Source of the DNA: a bacterium
GTDB lineage: Bacteria > Patescibacteriota > Minisyncoccia > UBA6257 > GWB1-50-10
Assembly (NCBI GenBank): GCA_027310975.1
Contig: DAICZV010000025.1
Coordinates: 1-6,839 of the forward strand
Direction: 5' to 3'
Length of the DNA stretch: 6,839 nt
The notes beneath the pieces are model-generated. The model made no database searches. It was not told the origin of the DNA and saw nothing but the letters and a program-made list of their open reading frames with translations. Below, piece after piece: positions 1 through 4,905 of this stretch. Positions within the stretch are counted from its first letter, which is position 1; each line of letters starts with the position of its first letter. The position numbers and the translations under genes are program-made.

Positions 1-253
1 AAACGATGGCGTAGGCGATGACGGCGGAAACCGTTACCCAATCCACGACCATCCCGGCCCCGATCTTCCAATCCGGAAATATCCCCTGGAACGGGGAGAT
101 AAGAAAATAGCTCACGTCGTAGAAGACGCGGACTATCCAGGCGGCCTCACTCGCCCCCAAAAGGCGCAGGGTAAAGCGGATGGCGAGGACCGATTCAATG
201 AATATCAGCACCTTCTCCAGAACGCTGAATATAACTTTTGACGTCTTGCTCAT
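1..253 (-). CDS. YggT-family integral membrane protein, 3' end cut by window edge
   Basis: The 84 visible residues begin MSKTSKVIFSVLEK, and the frame stays open to the window edge, so the C-terminus is missing. The first hydrophobic helix (about 8-32) runs into the family signature: RFTLRLLGA at about 26-34, then a conserved VFYDVSYFLISPFQGIFP stretch at 43-60. A second hydrophobic helix starts at about 70 (VVDWVTVSAVIAYAIV). This R-x-x-LRLLGA ... SxxLxxPFxGIFP pattern is the hallmark of the YggT repeat, a small inner-membrane domain linked loosely to cell division, osmotic tolerance or membrane protein assembly; its biochemical role is not settled. The ATG lies 9 nt after the nfo stop. No Shine-Dalgarno sequence is visible, but a promoter-like sequence sits inside the end of nfo. 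The family assignment is solid; the function is not known. Confidence 0.85.
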   Translation of the reverse strand, partial: MSKTSKVIFSVLEKVLIFIESVLAIRFTLRLLGASEAAWIVRVFYDVSYFLISPFQGIFPDWKIGAGMVVDWVTVSAVIAYAIV

Positions 254-259
254 GCGGAT

Positions 260-288
260 ATTCTAAAAGCACTTCTTGAGGATGTCCA
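260..288 (-). promoter_or_regulatory. Candidate sigma70-type promoter for the yggT-like gene, inside the 3' end of nfo
   Basis: On the minus strand TGGACA (288-283, 5/6 to TTGACA) is separated by exactly 17 nt from TAGAAT (265-260, 5/6 to TATAAT). The hexamer ends 6 nt before the ATG at 253, so transcription would start at or beside the start codon and give a leaderless mRNA. The -35 hexamer is part of conserved nfo codons (NVDI), so coincidence is possible. No experimental support is available. Confidence 0.4.
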
Positions 289-1105
289 CATTCCGCTTGT
301 CCGGCCCGTCCCCCGTAAACCCGGGGACTTCCAGAAGCCAGGGCAGTTCGCGGAAGTGCTTTTCCTTGGCGAGCGCCTTGAATCCCGCAAGACCGATATG
401 GCCTTCGCCGATATTTTCGTGCCGGTCGTTTTTGGAATCAAAAACGGTCTTGGAATCGTTAACGTGAAGGGCGGCGAGGTTTTCCAGCCCGACCTCGCGC
501 CGCCACGCGGCGGCGAACATTTCCACGTTCTCATCGTCGTATTTGGCGATGAGCCCGGCTTCAAAGGCATGGGCCGTGTCTATGCAGACCTTCACCCGCG
601 GCGAGGAGACCAGGTCCATTATCCGGCCAATCTCGTCTGGCGCGGAACCGACCTTCCCGCCTCCGCCCGAGGCGTTCTCAATGACCAGATGCACTTTGCC
701 GGGGACGCCTTTTAGAACGGCTTTCATCGCCGCAGCCACTTGGCGCTCTGCTTCCTCCGGCGCGAGCTTGCCCAGCGTGGAACCAATGTGGAAGATAAGG
801 CCTTCGGCGCCGATCGCCTCGGCTATCTTGAAATGGGCCGTAAGAAGCGCGATGGACTTTTTGAGCGCCCCGGCTTCCGGCGTCGCGAGGTTCACGAGAT
901 ACGGCGCGTGCAGAAAGACCGGCCCGATGCCGGTCTCTTTCCGTCTTTTCTTGAAAAGCTCCGCCTCGGCCTTGGCCGGAAAAATTACCTGGAAGGAACG
1001 GGGCGTTGAGCCGAATATCTGGATGCAGTTCGCGCCGATCGCCTGCGCCCGGTCAAAGGCCTTGTGCAGTCCTCCAGACGCAGAAACATGAGCGCCAATC
1101 CTCAT
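263..1105 (-). CDS. nfo: Endonuclease IV (deoxyribonuclease IV, AP endonuclease family 2)
   Basis: The 280-residue TIM-barrel enzyme cleaves DNA 5' of abasic sites in base-excision repair, leaving a 3'-OH primer; E. coli Nfo has 285 residues. The N-terminal RIGAHVSASGG signature is present. All nine residues expected to bind the trinuclear Zn cluster can be matched: H66 (HAPY), H106 (FHIGS), E143 (IEN), D176 and H179 (DTAH), H214 (LHVND), D227 and H229 (DRH) and E259 (LLEVPG). Their spacing follows E. coli H69, H109, E145, D179, H182, H216, D229, H231 and E261 within one residue of offset. A small deviation is FHIG instead of the usual FHPG. The ATG shares an ATGA overlap with the stop of the upstream tRNA-binding gene. 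A GGGGAG ribosome site (1120-1115) lies 9 nt upstream of the ATG, inside that gene, so translation is probably coupled. The enzyme is probably active. Confidence 0.96.
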   Translation of the reverse strand: MRIGAHVSASGGLHKAFDRAQAIGANCIQIFGSTPRSFQVIFPAKAEAELFKKRRKETGIGPVFLHAPYLVNLATPEAGALKKSIALLTAHFKIAEAIGAEGLIFHIGSTLGKLAPEEAERQVAAAMKAVLKGVPGKVHLVIENASGGGGKVGSAPDEIGRIMDLVSSPRVKVCIDTAHAFEAGLIAKYDDENVEMFAAAWRREVGLENLAALHVNDSKTVFDSKNDRHENIGEGHIGLAGFKALAKEKHFRELPWLLEVPGFTGDGPDKRNVDILKKCF

Positions 1106-1434
1106 GATATCTTGCTCCCCGGTACGACCGTCCGGTCCGGCGTAAGGAGCGACGGGCCGCCCTCATCCGAGGCCGCAAGGAGCATCCCCTGGCTCTCCAA
1201 TCCCATGAGCTTCCGCGGCTCCAGGTTGGCGACGATGATTATCTCCCGGCCGACCAGAAGCTCCGGCTCGTAGACCTTTCCGATGCCGGCGATTATCTGG
1301 CGTTTTCCCCCGTCTAATTCCACTTCCAGACGCAAAAGCTTGTCGGAGCCCGCCACGCGTTCGGCGAGCGTCACCCGCGCCACGCGCAGGTCCAGCTTCT
1401 TAAAATCCTCAAAACCGACGATGTTCTCTTCCAT
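1102..1434 (-). CDS. Stand-alone tRNA-binding domain protein (Trbp111 / MetRS beta-subunit / CsaA type)
   Basis: The 110-residue OB-fold protein is almost exactly the length of Aquifex Trbp111. Family signatures are clear: FKKLDLRVARV at 11-21, SDKLLRLEVEL at 30-40, RQIIAGI at 45-51, and ANLEPRKLMGLESQGMLLAA at 69-88. This domain forms the C-terminus of many methionyl-tRNA synthetases, where it dimerises and binds the tRNA elbow. As a separate polypeptide it may act in trans on a MetRS lacking it, or as a CsaA-like factor. No synthetase catalytic domain is present in the window. The ATG at 1434 is chosen because the open frame upstream (to 1635) would run into the ATPase gene and shows no domain similarity. 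No clear Shine-Dalgarno sequence precedes it; a TAAAAT hexamer (1448-1443) ends 8 nt before the ATG. It follows the ATPase stop by 35 nt and shares ATGA with nfo. Confidence 0.9.
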   Translation of the reverse strand: MEENIVGFEDFKKLDLRVARVTLAERVAGSDKLLRLEVELDGGKRQIIAGIGKVYEPELLVGREIIIVANLEPRKLMGLESQGMLLAASDEGGPSLLTPDRTVVPGSKIS

Positions 1435-1442
1435 ACTGATTG

Positions 1443-1448
1443 ATTTTA
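1443..1448 (-). promoter_or_regulatory. Possible -10 element (TAAAAT) before the tRNA-binding protein gene
   Basis: TAAAAT (5/6 to TATAAT) ends 8 nt before the ATG in the 35-nt gap after the ATPase gene. No recognisable -35 lies 16-18 nt upstream. It is listed because the gene lacks a ribosome site and the geometry repeats at other starts in this window. Weak evidence alone. Confidence 0.25.
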
Positions 1449-1469
1449 CCAAAATACGGCCGGCGGTGG

Positions 1470-3323
1470 CTAGGCGGTTTTTACGTTCAATTTCCTGTGC
1501 AAATTGAACAGGCGGAGCGAGTTCATTAAAGGGAAAAAGTCGGTGATGAAATTGAAGGCCGCGGCGCCCTCCGGATGGATGACTCCGAAGGCGACCAAAA
1601 GTATCCCGCAGGCATTCGTTACTCCCCAAATCCAAAAATCCTGTTTCGCGACCCGGCGGGTGTAAAGGCCGAGCTCCATGGTCTTGGGTATCTCCTCAAG
1701 ATCGTCCCTCATCAAAGCGATATCGGCCGCCTCAATGGCCGCGTCCGAACCGATGGCGCCCATCGCGATGCCGACGTCGGCGAGCGCGAGCGCGGCGGCG
1801 TCGTTCACGCCGTCCCCCACCATGACGAGCTTGCCGGAAGAAGAGATGTCCCGCTTAAGATATGCGAGCTTATCCGCCGGGAGCAGGGCGGCGTGATATT
1901 CAGTGACGCCAACCTCGTCCGCCACCCGCTTCGCCACCCGTTCGTTGTCGCCCGTGAGCATGACTATTTTTGAAACGCCGAGCTCGCGGAGTTTTTTCAC
2001 GACCGATCGGGCGCGCGGCCTTACCTCGTCCGCCGTGCTCACGAATCCGGCGAGCTTGCCGTCGTAGCCGATAAGAGTCGCCGTATAGCCGCTTTCTTCC
2101 GCCTGCCGAATGAGCGCCTCGGCGGCGGGCGGCATAGCTATCTTCTTTTCCGCAAGATAGTTCGCGTTTCCGGCGATAAGTGCCCGGCCGCCGTACTCGG
2201 CCGCAAGCCCCTTGCCGGGAGTTTCCTGGAATTTTTCCGGCTCTTTGAACGATATTCCTTTCTCTTTGGCGTACCGAACGATGGCCTTGGCGACGGGGTG
2301 CGCCGAAACACTTTCCGCGGCGCCGGCGAGCACTCTGATCTTTTCTTCCGTAAAGCCGGGCATGGCGGTTACGCCGACGACGGCCAGCTTGCCGCTCGTG
2401 ATGGTGCCGGTCTTGTCCAAAATGAAGATCTTGGCCTTGGAAAGGCCCTCCAAATAAGCGCTGCCCTTGATGATGACGCCGCGGCGGGCGGCGAAACCGA
2501 TGGCCGCCAAAAATGCCATGGGCACGGCGACGGCGATGTCGTCGGCGCAAACAACGAGGAGGAGCGAAAGGAGGAGATTCAAATCGCGAAAGGCCAGATA
2601 GACCGCAACGGCGCCGATGAGCGTGAGAGCGATATACCAGGAAGAGAATTTGTCGGCGGTGGTCCGAATGCCGGCCTTCTCGTTTTGAGAACTTTCAATG
2701 AGGCCGATTATCTTTTCCAAGGTCGTGTCCTTGCCGACCCGGACCGCTTTGACGACGATGGAACCGGCCACGGAGAGCGTGGAACTGTAAACCTCGTCTC
2801 CCCGGGACCTCGCCACGGGAACCGATTCGCCGGTCAAGGACGACTGGTCAATACTCGCCTCCCCCTCTTCTATCACGCCGTCCACCGCAATCCGGTCGCC
2901 GGATTCCACGACCAAAAGGTCGCCGACGGCAATCTTGTCTATGGGTATCTGGATTATTTCCGCGCCCCTTTTTATCCGCGCCTTTTCCGGCCGGAGCTTC
3001 AGCAGGCTTTTAATGGCGCCCCGGGCCTTATTTTCGGTGTAGTAGCCGAAAAGCCGCGCCGAAGTGAGCATCAGGTTGATGAAGACCGCCGAGGCCCACT
3101 GCTGCGTCAGGAGCGAGGCCACGAGGGCGATGCTCGCCAAAAGATCAACGGATATCTTTCTCCTCTGGAGCGACCGGAGGGCGCTTAAAATAACCGGCGC
3201 CGTGGCGACGATGGACAGCGCGGCCATCAAGCCGCCGTCAAAAGACGCGATCAAAACGCCGGAATAGTGTAGCGCGAGAGCGACGAAGAGCGCCGCTAAG
3301 AGATATTTATCCAGCTTGCGCAT
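1470..3323 (-). CDS. P-type cation-transporting ATPase, P1B-like but with CADD in place of the CPC motif
   Basis: The 617-residue ion pump has about eight membrane helices: about 8-28, 32-48, 59-76, 78-95, 229-246, 249-275, 562-583 and 587-603. Catalytic motifs are intact: actuator-domain TGES 164-167, phosphorylated Asp303 in DKTGT, TGDN 457-460, and GDGVND 503-508. The nucleotide domain is P1B-like, with His-Pro at 342-343 and GxGxxA at 370-375. There is no N-terminal heavy-metal-associated domain, and no CxxC. The sixth helix reads CADD at 259-262 where Cu/Zn/Cd pumps have CPC or a related Cys-Pro motif. The last helix has N591-x-x-T594-D595 instead of the P1B MxxSS pattern. The substrate is therefore uncertain; carboxylates suggest a hard cation or proton (inference). 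The ATG at 3323 has a weak GGTG ribosome site 5 nt upstream and lies 23 nt after xseB. The gene ends with TAG. P-type ATPase membership is certain; the subclass is not. Confidence 0.93.
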   Translation of the reverse strand: MRKLDKYLLAALFVALALHYSGVLIASFDGGLMAALSIVATAPVILSALRSLQRRKISVDLLASIALVASLLTQQWASAVFINLMLTSARLFGYYTENKARGAIKSLLKLRPEKARIKRGAEIIQIPIDKIAVGDLLVVESGDRIAVDGVIEEGEASIDQSSLTGESVPVARSRGDEVYSSTLSVAGSIVVKAVRVGKDTTLEKIIGLIESSQNEKAGIRTTADKFSSWYIALTLIGAVAVYLAFRDLNLLLSLLLVVCADDIAVAVPMAFLAAIGFAARRGVIIKGSAYLEGLSKAKIFILDKTGTITSGKLAVVGVTAMPGFTEEKIRVLAGAAESVSAHPVAKAIVRYAKEKGISFKEPEKFQETPGKGLAAEYGGRALIAGNANYLAEKKIAMPPAAEALIRQAEESGYTATLIGYDGKLAGFVSTADEVRPRARSVVKKLRELGVSKIVMLTGDNERVAKRVADEVGVTEYHAALLPADKLAYLKRDISSSGKLVMVGDGVNDAAALALADVGIAMGAIGSDAAIEAADIALMRDDLEEIPKTMELGLYTRRVAKQDFWIWGVTNACGILLVAFGVIHPEGAAAFNFITDFFPLMNSLRLFNLHRKLNVKTA

Positions 3324-3346
3324 TGGTTCACCGGCATTGGTTCGGG

Positions 3347-3568
3347 TTATTCTTCGGCGAGATCTTTCTTTATCTCCTGGAACTCGTTTTGAACCGACTT
3401 CAAGCGGACCTTGAGGTCCTTGATGAGTGCGGCGCCCTCCTTCACCTTCACGAGGCCCTCCTCCACGTCCACTGCCTCCTGGCCCTCAAACCACGCGACT
3501 ATCGCCTCCAAGCGGCCCAGCTCGGCCGATATATTCCCCTTTTCCTTTTTATTCTTCGGTTTGTCCAT
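3347..3568 (-). CDS. xseB: Exodeoxyribonuclease VII small subunit
   Basis: The 73-residue subunit (E. coli XseB has 80) has the family's two-helix pattern: LGRLEAIVAWFEG at 17-29, then VDVEEGLVKVKEGAALIKDL at 33-52, and a charged helical tail. A lysine-rich N-terminus precedes the domain. XseB coats the long helices of XseA and is needed for the complex that degrades single-stranded DNA to acid-soluble oligonucleotides in repair. The ATG lies inside the last codons of xseA (20-nt overlap, different frame). An AAGGA ribosome site sits just upstream of the ATG within the xseA coding sequence, so the subunits are likely translationally coupled. The gene ends with TAA 23 nt before the ATPase start. 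The assignment is strengthened by the adjacent large subunit. Confidence 0.92.
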   Translation of the reverse strand: MDKPKNKKEKGNISAELGRLEAIVAWFEGQEAVDVEEGLVKVKEGAALIKDLKVRLKSVQNEFQEIKKDLAEE

Positions 3569-4868
3569 TTTCCTTATTTTCCCACGTTTTGATTATTTTT
3601 GCGACCCGGCTCTCCACATCGCCGCGGTGCATTTTGGTTCTTAAAACATCCCCCTCCATGAGCGTTCCGGCGTCCCGGACGATGCGCCCCGCCGCGTCAA
3701 AGACCAGGCTGTAACCGAGGCGGAGGTTCCGTTCCGGATTCGCCATGGCCAAACTTTTTTCCAAAACGGCCGCGCGCTTCACCGTCTCGTCCAGGGCCGC
3801 CGCGAATTTTTCCCGAATAGTTCTAGCGACCGCCAGGTAGCGCGTGGCAAGACCGCTCAAACGCCCCATCATCTTTTCGGCCGAGAGCGCGACGAGCGAC
3901 TTGAGCCCCGCGAGCAGGCCTTCAAATTCCGCGAAGAGCTCCTTTTCCAAAACCGGCAGTCCCGCAAAAACCCTGTCCCAGGAAGAGTTTACGACGAGGG
4001 CCGCGATGGATGGAGTGGAGGTCTCGCGGTCGGCCACAAGTGATACTATCGGCACGTCTCGGTCATGGCCGATGCCGGCAATCACGGGCGCCGCCGAGGC
4101 AAAGACTGCCCGGGCGACGTTCTCGTTATTGAAGGCCTGAAGATCCTCCAAACTGCCGCCGCCGCGGATAAGGACGATGGCGTCCAAGTCCGGCACCTCC
4201 CGATTCAAAAGCGCTATCGCCTCAATAATCTGGTCGGCGGCCGAGGCGCCTTCCACCCGCACGTCCTTGAAAAAGAGCGAAAGGCCCATCGGCTTCAGAT
4301 TCTTCCGAAAGTCGTCAATGACCGCGCCCGTCCGCGAAGTGATGACGCCGATGCGTTCAATAAACTCCGGCAGGGGGCGCTTTCTGGCGAAGAGCCCTTC
4401 CGCCTCCAATTTTTTCTTCAAAAGCTCGTAGGCCTGGCGGAGCGAACCCTCGCCCGAGAGCACGATGGTCTCGGCGCGGAAGCTGAAGCGCCCCTTTTGC
4501 TTGTAAATATTGGCCGCCCCGGTCGCCTGGACGACCATCCCCGCCTCAAGCGCAAGGCCCAGGCGGCGGTAAAGATAGGGATTAATGTAGCAGTCCATCA
4601 CCCCGCCTCCCTCGTCGTCTTTGAGCGTAAAGTAAAGGCCGGTCGGATGCTCGTGGGCGTCGCTCACCTCTCCTTCCACCGTAAACGTCTCCGCCTTGAA
4701 GACCTCGTTCCAATAGTCCAAAAATTCGCCGACCTTCCAGATCTTCTTTTCGGTCTTATCCGTCAGTATCCGTTCAGTATCCGTCGTTATCCGCTTCTTC
4801 CGTTTCGCCTTCGGTTTCGGCGCGGAGCCCTCTTTTTCTTCTACGTTTTCAAAGCCAAGTTGTTTCAT
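3549..4868 (-). CDS. xseA: Exodeoxyribonuclease VII large subunit
   Basis: The 439-residue catalytic subunit degrades single-stranded DNA in both directions (E. coli XseA is 456 residues). An OB-fold DNA-binding domain spans about 43-138 (VEGEVSDAHEHPTGLYFTLKD at 64-84). The catalytic domain carries the family motifs: IGVITSRTGAVIDD at 173-186, RGGGSLEDLQAFNNE at 235-249, GIGHDRD at 265-271 and TPSIAA at 285-290. A helical, coiled-coil-like segment (about 296-372) should hold XseB, and the C-terminal small domain has the LRLGYSLVFDAAGRIV motif at 382-397. The first 40 residues are an unusual charged, lysine-rich extension ahead of the OB-fold, coded partly by a short tandem repeat. The ATG at 4868 is the only ATG before the domain. 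No good Shine-Dalgarno sequence precedes it. The gene lies 37 nt after the surface-protein gene and is much more GC-rich than it. Confidence 0.96.
   Translation of the reverse strand: MKQLGFENVEEKEGSAPKPKAKRKKRITTDTERILTDKTEKKIWKVGEFLDYWNEVFKAETFTVEGEVSDAHEHPTGLYFTLKDDEGGGVMDCYINPYLYRRLGLALEAGMVVQATGAANIYKQKGRFSFRAETIVLSGEGSLRQAYELLKKKLEAEGLFARKRPLPEFIERIGVITSRTGAVIDDFRKNLKPMGLSLFFKDVRVEGASAADQIIEAIALLNREVPDLDAIVLIRGGGSLEDLQAFNNENVARAVFASAAPVIAGIGHDRDVPIVSLVADRETSTPSIAALVVNSSWDRVFAGLPVLEKELFAEFEGLLAGLKSLVALSAEKMMGRLSGLATRYLAVARTIREKFAAALDETVKRAAVLEKSLAMANPERNLRLGYSLVFDAAGRIVRDAGTLMEGDVLRTKMHRGDVESRVAKIIKTWENKENGQTEE
4756..4794 (-). repeat. Degenerate 10-11 bp tandem repeat in the N-terminal extension of xseA
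   Basis: Four imperfect units of the form [GT]TATCCG[TC]… (plus strand) occur in a row: 4756-4765, 4766-4776, 4777-4786 and 4787-4794. The two middle units share GTATCCGT. They encode the charged linker around residues 27-38 (TTDTERILTD), where 10-11 bp periodicity mixes reading frames. Probably a slippage-derived tract in a non-conserved linker. Confidence 0.6.
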
Positions 4869-4876
4869 CTTGGTTT

Positions 4877-4882
4877 AGTATG
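4877..4882 (-). promoter_or_regulatory. Weak -10-like hexamer (CATACT) before xseA
   Basis: The 37-nt gap between the surface-protein stop and the xseA ATG contains CATACT (4/6 to TATAAT) ending 8 nt before the ATG, with TTACCG (3/6 to TTGACA) 16 nt further upstream. It sits at the point where base composition changes, where a separate promoter would be expected. No terminator hairpin is present in the gap. Weak by itself. Confidence 0.2.
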
Positions 4883-4905
4883 ATTGATTGGAGCAGAACG
4901 GTAAC

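Noticed and set aside
1102..1104. Alternative genetic code (TGA as Gly or Trp)
   Set aside because: TGA at the end of the tRNA-binding gene sits exactly at the family's normal length and in an ATGA junction, so it acts as a stop; Trp residues elsewhere are encoded by TGG.
1443..1455. ATTTT-GGT-AAAAT hairpin after the ATPase gene as terminator
   Set aside because: It is only five A/T pairs with a 3-nt loop and no T-tract; it overlaps a possible -10 hexamer instead.
1435..1635. Upstream extension of the tRNA-binding gene to 1635
   Set aside because: It would overlap the ATPase C-terminus by about 166 nt and adds no recognisable domain; the Trbp111 family begins at the ATG at 1434.
1900..2550. 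Minus-strand frame of 216 codons overlapping the ATPase in another frame
   Set aside because: It is a frame-shifted reading of the ATPase, extremely Arg/Gly/His-rich, without domain similarity.
2298..3188. Long open frame of about 296 codons on the plus strand
   Set aside because: It lies antisense inside the certain ATPase gene; the product is low-complexity, Arg/Asp/Gly-rich, with no family motifs. High-GC coding DNA commonly gives such shadows. The same holds for plus-strand frames at 543-1091 and 4065-4883.
3200..3323. N-terminal heavy-metal-associated domain on the ATPase
   Set aside because: No CxxC or ferredoxin-like region precedes the first membrane helix; the protein starts about seven residues before it.
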